Shown here: positions 1 to 6,213 of the stretch, piece after piece
How positions within the stretch are numbered: the first letter of the stretch is position 1
How the letters are laid out: every line of letters starts with the position of its first letter
Assembly: GCA_013694835.1 (NCBI GenBank)
Contig: JACDBP010000106.1
Coordinates: 1-6,306, forward strand
Length of the DNA stretch: 6,306 nt
DNA from: Chloroflexota bacterium
GTDB lineage: Bacteria; Chloroflexota; Limnocylindria; Limnocylindrales; CSP1-4
Direction of reading: 5' to 3'
Notes under the pieces: model-generated
The model's input: only the letters and a program-made list of their open reading frames with translations
The model's database searches: none
What the model was told of the DNA's origin: nothing
Translations under genes and position numbers: made by a program

Positions 1-351
1 CAACGCGGCCGCGGCATCCAGCACCGGCGGCAGCGCTTTGGCGCGCGCTTCCGCACGGCTGAGGTCGTCGCCATGGGTCAGGGAGTAGGGAGAGCCCTGG
101 AGCGCGGAACCTGACTCGCGCGACCAGCGCATGACGGCCTCGCGCGCCTCGTCCAAGAGGTCGTCGCGATCCGAGGCGGACGTCCCTTCGCGGACGAGCC
201 GCCATGCCGCGGTCCGTTCGGCGGGATCGATGGCGCCCCACGCGGCGACCATCGCGTGGCTTTCGAACGGCGTGACCTCGGCAAGTCGCTCGTAGAACTC
301 GTCGAGCGCGTCATCGACGGCGTACGGTCCCTCGGTCCCGTGCTGTTCCAT
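1..351 (-). CDS. Unrecognised acidic helical protein, partial (C-terminus beyond the left edge)
   Basis: The minus strand is open for 117 codons from an ATG at 351-349 to the window edge with no stop, so the C-terminus is missing. I do not recognise the family. The product is rich in Glu, Asp, Ala and Arg and looks helical and cytosolic, with no signal peptide or membrane segment. It starts MEQHGTEGPYAVDDALDEFY and later contains MVAAWGAIDPAERTAAWRLV, which reads like real protein rather than the Arg/Pro/Ser-rich text of shadow frames here. It begins 38 bases after the methyltransferase stop on the same strand, so it is probably the last visible gene of the operon. The ATG has no good ribosome binding site: a GGAGG at 384-388 (minus sense) lies about 33 bases upstream, too far to serve it. 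No in-frame ATG, GTG or TTG start lies between them. Confidence 0.62.
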   Translation of the reverse strand, partial: MEQHGTEGPYAVDDALDEFYERLAEVTPFESHAMVAAWGAIDPAERTAAWRLVREGTSASDRDDLLDEAREAVMRWSRESGSALQGSPYSLTHGDDLSRAEARAKALPPVLDAAAAL

Positions 352-389
352 GGCGCGATGATGCCCGGTCGCCGGCTCGCTTGCCTCCG

Positions 390-1070
390 TCAGGGGAGGT
401 GCGACCCTGCGAACCAGCCCTTCGACCGGTCGAGCCACCGGTCGAATCGAAGGCCGGCACGGGCGAGCTCGGCACGGACATCGTCCTCATCAAGCATCTC
501 GGCCACGAACGCCTGCCTCCATGTTCGGCCGCCGATCGCATAGGCCACGGTGGCGTCGATCCGACGACCAGATACCTCGGCGCGCTCGACCGTCACGGCC
601 ACGTGGCCGATGCGTGACAGCCGCCCGACCGCGGCCGGCCAGTCCATCCCCGGCGCATAGACCTCGAAGAGTGCGACGCCCCCGGGCGCGAGGTGCCTGC
701 GTACCGTGCTCAGCACTGCGCTCCGGAACGGCTCTGGGGTGTTGAGCAAGTGGCTCGCCGCGAGCACGGCGCCGAACGACCGCCCGAGGTCCAGCGTACG
801 AACGTCTCCCTTCACGATATCGGCCCCGCGGATCGTCGACAGCATCGCCGGCGACTCGTCCACCGCGGTCACCGGGTGGCCAAGTGCTATTAGCGGCATG
901 GTGACCCGGCCCGCACCGGCACCGAGCTCGAGGACGGTCGCGCCCGCGGGGATCGCGGCGTGGACGATCTCCGGTTCACCCATCGGCGGCAGGCGTCGGT
1001 AGACCTGGATCGGGCTGCCGTCGGGCGCGACCTCGGAGCCATCCTTCACTACATCGTCGGCAGGGCTCAC
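390..1070 (-). CDS. Class I SAM-dependent methyltransferase
   Basis: This is a 226-residue Rossmann-fold methyltransferase, predicted to move a methyl group from S-adenosylmethionine to an unknown acceptor in the cytosol. Motif I, the SAM-binding glycine-rich loop, is VLELGAGAGR at residues 46-55. The acidic residue ending strand 2, which usually binds the ribose hydroxyls, is D71 in TAVDES. GDV at 89-91 fits motif II/III, and LAPGGVALFEV near 128-138 is the usual loop and strand after motif III. The length suits a small-molecule methyltransferase of the Methyltransf_11/25 type. The start is a GTG whose GTGA overlaps the antiporter stop, implying translational coupling. A GGAGG sits only one base before this GTG, which is unusually close, and a second GTG at codon 8 is an alternative start. 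The substrate cannot be read from the sequence. An N-terminal stretch of about 40 residues precedes the core. Confidence 0.9.
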   Translation of the reverse strand: MSPADDVVKDGSEVAPDGSPIQVYRRLPPMGEPEIVHAAIPAGATVLELGAGAGRVTMPLIALGHPVTAVDESPAMLSTIRGADIVKGDVRTLDLGRSFGAVLAASHLLNTPEPFRSAVLSTVRRHLAPGGVALFEVYAPGMDWPAAVGRLSRIGHVAVTVERAEVSGRRIDATVAYAIGGRTWRQAFVAEMLDEDDVRAELARAGLRFDRWLDRSKGWFAGSHLP

Positions 1071-2623
1071 GCCTCCATCCGCAGAGACTCCAGGTCAAGT
1101 TCCCGTTCGATCGTGCGGAGCACCTCGTCATTGATCACGCCGTGGTCGCGCAGCTCGATGACGGCGTTGCGTTCGGCGGCGAGAACGGAGCGTCGGATGG
1201 CCTGGTGCTCGACGAGCTCCTGGTCGAAGTCCTCCTCGGTCCCCTCACCGCCCGGCAGGTGACGGGCGCGGTGCCGGTATGTCGCTTCCAGCTGGTCGAT
1301 CAGCTCCAGGTGATCCGGCCACCTGCCCCTCAGCTCCACCAGCTCGCCCAACGCTGCCTCAGCCGCCGCCTCGCGTGCCGTCACTTCCTCGGGGTTCACG
1401 CCGACCTCGGCAGCGACGCCGGCGCGCCGCATCACGAACGGCAGCGTCAGGCCCTGTCCGACGAGCGTGGTCAGGATCACCGCGTACGTAAGGAGGAGGA
1501 TCAGCTCCCGCTCAGGGAAGTCAGAGGGCAGGGCCAATGCCGCCGCCAGGGACACCACGCCTCGCATGCCTGCCCAGCCGACCGTGAACACGATCCGCTT
1601 CGATGGCGCCGGGTCGTTCGCGCGGATCGACGGAACCAGCATCCGGGGCAGGTAGGTCGCCGGATAGACGGAGAGGAGGCGCCCGACTACCACCGTGGCA
1701 CAGACGGCCAGGACCAGGAGCACGAGCTCCGGCAGCGGACGCGTTCGAACCGACGCCAGGATCTCCGGCAGCTGGAGTCCGATCAGGATGAACGCGAATC
1801 CATTCAGCACGAACGTCAGGATCTGCCACACCCCGCCGATGAGGATCCGCGTGTCCGAGCTCAGCAGCCGCGCCGCACGACGACTCAGGTAGAGGCCAAC
1901 GGTGACCGCCGCCAGCACCCCCGAGAGGTGGAGCTGCTCGGCGGGAAGGTAGGCGACGAACGGGACCAGCAGGGTCAGCGCCACCTCGACCGGAGGGTCG
2001 TCCATGCGTCGGAAGATCTCCGCCATGACGAAGCCCACGGCGAGCCCGAGGACGACGCCGCCGACGGCGGCCAGGGCGAACTGACCGATGGCGTCGGCGA
2101 CGACGAACGAGCCGGTCGCCACGACGGCGACGGCGGTGCGGTAGGCCACCAGCGCGACGGCGTCGTTGACGAGACTTTCGCCCTCGAGCACGACGACCAG
2201 CCGACGCGGCGCCCCGAGGTGGCGAAAGACGGCGGTGGCGGCGATGGCATCGGTCGGCGACACGATGGCGCCGAGAGCGAAGGCGGCGGCCCATGGCACT
2301 TCCGGCAGGGCCGTCTTCGTGACGACGGCGACCAGGGCCATGATCAGCAGCGGCTGGCCGAGGGCGAGGAAGGCGATGGCCCGCTTGTTCGCTACGAAGT
2401 CGCGGAACGGCGTCAGGTAGGCGGCCGCGAACAGGAGCGGAGGCACGAAGATGGCGAGCACGAGCTCCGGCTCGACCTCGAGTCGCGGGGCTCCAGGCAC
2501 GAAGCCGAGCGCCAAGCCGCCCAGGACGAGCAGGATGGGGTACGGCAGGCGCACCCGCCGCGCGATCGTCACCACGACGACCATCGCCGCAAGCAGCGCG
2601 AGCAGCGCTTCGAAGGTCTCCAT
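1067..2623 (-). CDS. CPA1-family Na+/H+ antiporter
   Basis: This 518-residue inner-membrane protein should exchange cytosolic Na+ (or K+) for external protons, serving pH and salt homeostasis. Residues 1-400 are a run of hydrophobic helices; residues 401-518 form a charged, helical cytosolic tail, as in the bacterial NhaP-like CPA1 group. Family hallmarks are visible. The SPTD motif is at 122-125, and EGESLVNDAVALV follows from 147, with N153-D154 being the ion-binding Asn-Asp pair. The conserved GWAGMRGVVSLA segment is at 349-360, with R354. The ATG at 2623 has GGAG four bases upstream, slightly close but usable. It lies 63 bases after the ATP-grasp stop and overlaps the methyltransferase by four bases. 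A TAGAGT resembling a -10 box lies in the upstream gap without a convincing -35. Family assignment is firm; ion preference is not readable. Confidence 0.95.
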   Translation of the reverse strand: METFEALLALLAAMVVVVTIARRVRLPYPILLVLGGLALGFVPGAPRLEVEPELVLAIFVPPLLFAAAYLTPFRDFVANKRAIAFLALGQPLLIMALVAVVTKTALPEVPWAAAFALGAIVSPTDAIAATAVFRHLGAPRRLVVVLEGESLVNDAVALVAYRTAVAVVATGSFVVADAIGQFALAAVGGVVLGLAVGFVMAEIFRRMDDPPVEVALTLLVPFVAYLPAEQLHLSGVLAAVTVGLYLSRRAARLLSSDTRILIGGVWQILTFVLNGFAFILIGLQLPEILASVRTRPLPELVLLVLAVCATVVVGRLLSVYPATYLPRMLVPSIRANDPAPSKRIVFTVGWAGMRGVVSLAAALALPSDFPERELILLLTYAVILTTLVGQGLTLPFVMRRAGVAAEVGVNPEEVTAREAAAEAALGELVELRGRWPDHLELIDQLEATYRHRARHLPGGEGTEEDFDQELVEHQAIRRSVLAAERNAVIELRDHGVINDEVLRTIERELDLESLRMEA

Positions 2624-2686
2624 GCGTCTCCGGTCAGATGAGCTGCCGGCGCGACGGAGCCGGCCGCCGACTCTACCGCAGCAGGG

Positions 2687-3559
2687 CTAGGGCAACGGCC
2701 AGTCCCGGATCCGTTCGGCCATCAGCCGGGCAGATGCCGGGCCGAGCAGGAAGAAGAGTGCCGGTTCGATCAGCTCGAGCTCCATCACCTGCGCATCACC
2801 GGCGGCGTCGTGGACGAGGTCGACGCGGGCATAGAGCGTCGGCGCCGGCGACAGCGCCAGGGACCGACGGGCCAGCTCCAGCTCCGCCGGCCCTGCCGCG
2901 GCAGCCTCTTCGTGGCCGCCGTAGTCATGCTGGACCCGGAACTCGCCGCTGCGGGGGACCTTGCGGACGGCGTGGCCGAAGGTGTCGCCCAGGAAGACGA
3001 GCGACAGTTCCCCCGCCTCCGCAACGGACGGGACGAACGGCTGGAGCAGCGCGCCGTGTCCGGCGATGGCATCCTCGGCGAGCCGGATGGCCGTATCCGG
3101 ATCGCGGGCCGAGATCCGATGGAGCCGATGGGCCGTAGCGGAGATGCGCGGCTTCACGATCGCGTCGCTCCAGCCACGCTCCATCAGCTGTCGGGGTACA
3201 TCCGTGGCGTCGTCCGGCCCGAGCCAGACGGTGGGCACGATCGGAAGACCGGCAGCGGCCACGTCGGCGAGATAGCGCTTGTCGGCGTTCCAGCGGACGG
3301 CCGCCAGCGGATTCAGGAGCGTCGTTCGCGTAGCGACATCTGACGTCCACTGCTCGAAGGCCTCCGGCCGGCGGTGATAGTCCCAGGTCGAGCGAAGGAC
3401 CACCAGGTCGAAGGCGGACCAGTCGACGGAGGTGTCGGACCAGATCGCGGCCTCACCCACGATCCCGAGATCTGCCAATGCATCGACCACCAGCCGGTCG
3501 TCGGGCGTCAGCGACGGCAGGGCAGCGGACGTGGCGAGCGCGACGCGTCGGCGGTCCAT
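2687..3559 (-). CDS. ATP-grasp domain protein (RimK/glutathione synthetase-like)
   Basis: This 290-residue protein has the ATP-grasp fold of enzymes that ligate a carboxylate, via an acyl phosphate, to an amine or thiol. The N-terminal pre-ATP-grasp domain includes VDWSAFDLVVLRSTWDYHRR (residues 45-64), typical of a widespread uncharacterised bacterial family related to RimK and the cycloserine-cluster protein DcsG. Expected ATP-binding lysines are K94 (NADKRYL) and K136 (AIVKPRIS). Candidate metal ligands are D247 in YARVDLV and the acidic run in MELELIEPALFF (E260, E262, E265). I chose the ATG at 3559 because family similarity begins immediately with MDRRRVALATSAALP. The frame stays open upstream to 3808, with ATGs at 3622 and 3640, but that extension is Arg/His-rich and unlike a domain. 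The ribosome binding site at 3559 is weak, and GAGCGGCGG precedes the 3622 ATG. The substrate is unknown. Confidence 0.88.
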   Translation of the reverse strand: MDRRRVALATSAALPSLTPDDRLVVDALADLGIVGEAAIWSDTSVDWSAFDLVVLRSTWDYHRRPEAFEQWTSDVATRTTLLNPLAAVRWNADKRYLADVAAAGLPIVPTVWLGPDDATDVPRQLMERGWSDAIVKPRISATAHRLHRISARDPDTAIRLAEDAIAGHGALLQPFVPSVAEAGELSLVFLGDTFGHAVRKVPRSGEFRVQHDYGGHEEAAAAGPAELELARRSLALSPAPTLYARVDLVHDAAGDAQVMELELIEPALFFLLGPASARLMAERIRDWPLP

Positions 3560-3615
3560 CGCTTGATGATGCGCGAAGTGGTGGTGCACCCTGGCCACAC
3601 GCGCGCGCAGAGCCG

Positions 3616-3645
3616 TTGACATCCGCCGCTCGGTCGGCATATGAA
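3616..3645 (+). promoter_or_regulatory. Possible sigma-70-type promoter
   Basis: A perfect TTGACA at 3616-3621 is followed after 18 bases by TATGAA at 3640-3645, a four-of-six match to TATAAT. Transcription would begin near 3652 and give the protease an untranslated leader of about 230 bases. The match stands out in such GC-rich sequence, but distance to the gene is long and no transcript evidence exists. It overlaps the upstream frame of the ATP-grasp gene. Confidence 0.35.
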
Positions 3646-3803
3646 GGTGCCCGCCATGCGCCGATGCCCGCCGAGCGCGGGGACGTCCCACCTCGCGATC
3701 CGTCGATGACCCAAGTCGCGCGCGTCGAAGGGGTCGCGCGTACACGACCCTCGTCCCTGGGTGCGTGGCGGGGAGGATGCCTCTGAGCGAGCCGTACTGA
3801 GAT

Positions 3804-3851
3804 GGCACACCGGGTCCGCGAAGCGCTCGTATCTGCGCGGCGCGGTGTGCC
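3804..3851 (+). repeat. Nested inverted repeat (possible leader hairpin or operator)
   Basis: GGCACACCG at 3804-3812 is the exact reverse complement of CGGTGTGCC at 3843-3851. Inside it, CCGCG (3816-3820) pairs with CGCGG (3836-3840) around a 15-base loop. The result is a two-part stem with a small 3/2 internal loop, ending 19 bases before the protease ribosome binding site. There is no T tract, so it is not a typical terminator. It could be an mRNA leader structure or a palindromic protein-binding site. Confidence 0.5.
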
Positions 3852-3870
3852 CGTGATGAAGCATCGAGAT

Positions 3871-3876
3871 GGGAGA
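3871..3876 (+). promoter_or_regulatory. Ribosome binding site of the S8 protease
   Basis: GGGAGA lies 8-9 bases before a GTG codon at 3885. This is the best Shine-Dalgarno match in the window and fixes the protease start at that GTG. The signal-peptide-like residues directly after it agree. Confidence 0.7.
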
Positions 3877-3884
3877 TCGATCGC

Positions 3885-5447
3885 GTGCGCAGTCAAGTCG
3901 CCCGATGGGCCGCCCCTTCCGTGGCCGCCCTGGTGTCCTCGGTCCTGTTCGCCTCGGCGAGCATCGGAGCCTCGCCTCGTCCTTCGGCGCCCTCTGCCGG
4001 AGATCCCGCTCGTGCGCCGGTCATCGGTCGCGGCGCCAGGGATGCCGTCAAGGACCGCTACATCGTCGTCTTCAAGAAGGGTGCCGCCGCCCACGACGTG
4101 TCCCGCGCCCTGGGCACCGTCAAGAGCGCTGGCGGCCGGGTGCATTTCACCTACACGAGGGCTCTCCGCGGTTTCGCCGCGACGCTCTCCGCGTCGGCCG
4201 TCACGAGGCTGACTCTTGACCGCCGCGTCGCCTACGTCCAGGCCGACCAGCGAGTCCGCATCGTCGGCGACCAGGCGAACCCACCCTCGTGGGGCCTGGA
4301 CCGCGTCGATCAGCGCAACCTGCCGCTGAACAGCAACTACCACTACGACTTCACCGGATCCGGCGTCAAGGCCTACATCATCGATACCGGTCTCGACCTG
4401 GACCACAGCGACTACGGTGGGCGGGCCATCAACGGCTACGACGCCATCGACGGTGGCAACGCGGACGACTGCAATGGCCACGGCAGCCACGTTGCGGGTA
4501 CGGTCGGTGGCAACCAGTACGGCGTCGCCAAGGGCGTGACCCTGGTGGCCGTGCGAGTCCTCGACTGCCAGGGCTCCGGGACCAACTCGCAGGTCATCGC
4601 CGGTATCGACTGGGTGACCGGCAACCACACGGCAGGCCAACCGGCCGTCGCCAACATGAGCCTCGGCGGGAGCGCCAACTCGGCTCTGGACCAGGCCGTC
4701 CGCAATTCGATCGCCGACGGCGTCAGCTACTCACTGGCGGCCGGCAACGACAATGCCAACGCCTGCAACTCGTCGCCGGCGCGCACCGCCGAGGGCATCA
4801 CCGTCGGCGCCACCACCAGCTCCGATGCGCGGGCGTCGTACTCGAACTACGGCACCTGCCTCGACATCTTCGCCCCCGGGTCGAGCATCACGTCGGCCTG
4901 GCTCAACAACGGCACGAACACCATCAGCGGCACCTCCATGGCGACGCCCCACGTCGCCGGCGCGGCGGCACTGTACCTGCAGAGCAACCCCTCGGCTACC
5001 CCGCAGCAGGTCCGCGACCAGCTCGTCAACACGGCGACGGTCGGTGTCGTCACCAGCGCAGGGAGCGGCTCGCCGAACCGGCTCCTCTATACGCTTGGGG
5101 GCTCGTCGCCGCCGCCTCCGCCGCCACCCACCGGGTGCGGTCTCGCCGAGAGCTACTCCGGCTCGCTCAGCGGCACCGGTGATGCTGACCTCCACCCCAA
5201 TGGCACCTACTTCTATTCGCCCCGGACCGGCATCCATCGCGGCTGCCTACGCGGCCCGGCGTCGGGTGCCGACTTCGATCTCGCGCTCTACCGCTGGAAC
5301 GGCTTCGGCTGGACCAGGGTGGCCGTGTCCGAGAGTGCGAGCTCGTCCGAGGACATCAGCTACAGCGGATCCGTCGGGTACTACTACTGGCGGGTCTACT
5401 CGTACAGCGGCAGCGGCAGCTACACCTTCGGGATGACGCGACCGTAG
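3885..5447 (+). CDS. Secreted subtilisin-like serine protease (S8, aqualysin/proteinase K type) with PPC-like C-terminal domain
   Basis: This 520-residue preproenzyme should be exported by Sec and cleave proteins outside the cell. Residues 1 to about 29 are a signal peptide with a hydrophobic core. An I9 inhibitor propeptide spans about 53-127, containing RYIVVFKKG. The mature domain starts near 131 (NPPSWGLDRVDQRNLPLNS). The catalytic triad is complete: D167 in IIDTGLD, H199 in NGHGSHVAGT and S351 in SGTSMATPH. N288 is the oxyanion-hole Asn. Cysteines C196/C228 and C294/C325 are 32 and 31 residues apart, matching the two disulfides of aqualysin I. A polyproline linker (about 407-416) leads to a Gly/Ser/Tyr-rich beta domain (417-520) resembling bacterial pre-peptidase C-terminal domains, with two further cysteines, C418 and C454. 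Such domains are often removed during maturation. The gene is monocistronic, with its own leader and terminator. Confidence 0.96.
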   Translation: MRSQVARWAAPSVAALVSSVLFASASIGASPRPSAPSAGDPARAPVIGRGARDAVKDRYIVVFKKGAAAHDVSRALGTVKSAGGRVHFTYTRALRGFAATLSASAVTRLTLDRRVAYVQADQRVRIVGDQANPPSWGLDRVDQRNLPLNSNYHYDFTGSGVKAYIIDTGLDLDHSDYGGRAINGYDAIDGGNADDCNGHGSHVAGTVGGNQYGVAKGVTLVAVRVLDCQGSGTNSQVIAGIDWVTGNHTAGQPAVANMSLGGSANSALDQAVRNSIADGVSYSLAAGNDNANACNSSPARTAEGITVGATTSSDARASYSNYGTCLDIFAPGSSITSAWLNNGTNTISGTSMATPHVAGAAALYLQSNPSATPQQVRDQLVNTATVGVVTSAGSGSPNRLLYTLGGSSPPPPPPPTGCGLAESYSGSLSGTGDADLHPNGTYFYSPRTGIHRGCLRGPASGADFDLALYRWNGFGWTRVAVSESASSSEDISYSGSVGYYYWRVYSYSGSGSYTFGMTRP

Positions 5448-5485
5448 CGTCCTTGCCCCGATGATGGCCGGCTGAGGCCGACCCC

Positions 5486-5521
5486 ACGGCGCCCGTCCTG
5501 CCTCGAGCGGACGGGTGCCGT
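5486..5521 (+). terminator. Rho-independent-like terminator after the protease
   Basis: Bases 5486-5498 pair with 5509-5521 over 13 positions, one of them a G-U wobble, around a 10-base loop. The stem starts 39 bases after the protease stop and ends in TTTCGT, so the T tract is short, as is common in GC-rich genomes. It sits where a terminator is expected. Confidence 0.6.
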
Positions 5522-5705
5522 TTCGTGTCCGCCCGTCCGGCCGGCCGGGCGCGACTTGCTAGTTCGCTGGGTCGCTGTCGCCGGCCTGGATCCGGTCCGG
5601 GTGATAGCGGACGGCTTCAACAAGCAGTAGGCGGTTCCCGTTCATCGGTGCGCGGCTCGGGTGTCCGTGTCTTCGTGAGTAGAGTGACATTGGCGATTCG
5701 CTGGA
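5522..5705. other. Intergenic spacer without a recognisable gene
   Basis: Between the terminator and the next promoter I see no credible coding frame, RNA gene or repeat pair. There is a small GC palindrome (CGCCCG at 5530-5535 with CGGGCG at 5546-5551). The last part, from about 5690, becomes noticeably less GC-rich as the promoter is approached. Confidence 0.5.
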
Positions 5706-5734
5706 TTGACTCTTACTGGACCCTCGTTTAGAGT
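5706..5734 (+). promoter_or_regulatory. Promoter of the nucleotidyltransferase gene, predicted leaderless
   Basis: TTGACT at 5706-5711 (five of six to the -35 consensus) is followed by an ideal 17-base spacer and TAGAGT at 5729-5734 (TANNNT form of the -10). Only six bases, CGGACG, separate the -10 from the ATG at 5741. Transcription starts about seven bases after a -10 box, so the mRNA should begin at or next to the A of the ATG. No Shine-Dalgarno sequence is present, which agrees with leaderless translation. Confidence 0.7.
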
Positions 5735-5740
5735 CGGACG

Positions 5741-6100
5741 ATGACGTCCGTCGGTCGAAGCCAGCTCGAGACAGCGCTGCGGGCGCTCGGGGAGGTCCTT
5801 GAAGCCCGTGGGCTCCACTACGAGGTCGTCCTCATCGGGGGCGGCAACCTCATCCTGCGCGGACTCGTGACGCGACCGACGACGAAGGACCTCGACCTGC
5901 TCGGCGAGTGGACGGCCGACGGTGTCAAGCCGATGCGACCGATGCCCGAACCGCTCTCGGTCGCGATCATCGATGTCGCACGCACCTACGGGCTCGCGAG
6001 CGAGTGGGTCAACCTCGGCCCCGAATCGCTGCTGGACCTGGGCCTTCCTGATGGCTTCCTCGGACGGCTGGAGCGACACGACTACAGCGCCTCGGTCTGA
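5741..6100 (+). pseudogene. Nucleotidyltransferase-fold protein, C-terminally truncated (AbiEii/DUF6036-like)
   Basis: The frame encodes 119 residues. The segment VLIGGGNLILRGLVTRPTTKDLDLLG (residues 30-55) carries the nucleotidyltransferase signature: a GG pair at the first strand and a D-x-D pair (D50, D52) expected to hold catalytic metal. Later WVNLGPESLLDLGLPDGF matches my memory of small AbiEii/DUF6036-like proteins. In those relatives the chain continues past the xRxDY segment for about 70-90 residues with an (F/L)ASRxDQIHxK-type helix. Here likeness stops after HDY (residue 115) and the frame ends four residues later with an unrelated tail, SASV. None of the three downstream frames resumes the family sequence. 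It is driven by its own leaderless-type promoter. It could still make a protein, but function is doubtful. No partner antitoxin gene is visible. A naturally short family member remains possible. Confidence 0.6.
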
Positions 6101-6213
6101 CCGAACCGCTTGCGGAGACCGTTGGCGGCGAGGATCGGTGGGGCAAGCGCCCGCTCGGTGTGCGGCTGCGCCGCGACCGATCGCGTGTCCTGGGACATGG
6201 GCGTGGCGATCAT
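6082..6213 (-). pseudogene. ABC transporter ATP-binding protein, N-terminal fragment only
   Basis: From an ATG at 6213 the minus strand encodes 43 residues and stops at TAG (6084-6082). The last part, PPILAANGLRKRFGQTEAL, is the characteristic first strand and A-loop region of ABC ATPases, where the aromatic residue stacks on adenine (F37 here). It normally continues as xGVSLxV and then the Walker A motif about 20 residues on. Here the frame ends immediately after EAL and no Walker A, Q-loop, signature or Walker B follows in any frame, because the neighbouring DNA belongs to the nucleotidyltransferase gene. The ATG overlaps the upstream PadR-like stop as ATGA, the usual arrangement for a regulator coupled to an efflux or FtsX-type transporter. 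An in-frame ATG at 6198 is an alternative start. The fragment cannot bind ATP. Confidence 0.66.

Larger units (their letters stand above)
3560..3884. other. Divergent intergenic region between ATP-grasp gene and protease
   Basis: The 325 bases separate two divergently transcribed genes and contain no convincing gene. The minus strand stays open across it as an N-terminal extension of the ATP-grasp frame. It holds a possible plus-strand promoter (3616-3645), a nested inverted repeat (3804-3851) and the ribosome binding site of the protease (3871-3876). I see no clear minus-strand promoter for the ATP-grasp gene. Confidence 0.6.

Noticed and set aside
1142..2641. A 499-codon open frame on the plus strand antisense to the antiporter
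   Set aside because: Its translation is monotonous Arg/Asp/Gln/Glu/His text with no domain or motif. It mirrors the codon bias of the clear antiporter gene on the other strand, where stops are rare in GC-rich DNA.
3641..3709. A possible 22-codon leader peptide upstream of the protease
   Set aside because: Its ATG overlaps the -10 box of the only promoter candidate, so it would not be transcribed from it. The composition is unremarkable and nothing links it to regulation.
3453..4640. A 395-codon open frame on the minus strand across the ATP-grasp start, intergenic region and protease
   Set aside because: It overlaps two well-supported genes. Its Val/Asp/Gly-rich text has no recognisable motif, and it is antisense to the conserved protease propeptide and catalytic segments.
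4289..5182. A 297-codon plus-strand frame inside the protease gene
   Set aside because: It is an Arg/Gln/Pro-rich out-of-frame reading of the catalytic domain and linker, with no independent start signal.
5530..5551. A second GC-only hairpin after the protease terminator
   Set aside because: The stem is six bases, the loop is itself palindromic and no T tract follows. Such palindromes are expected by chance in this GC-rich sequence.
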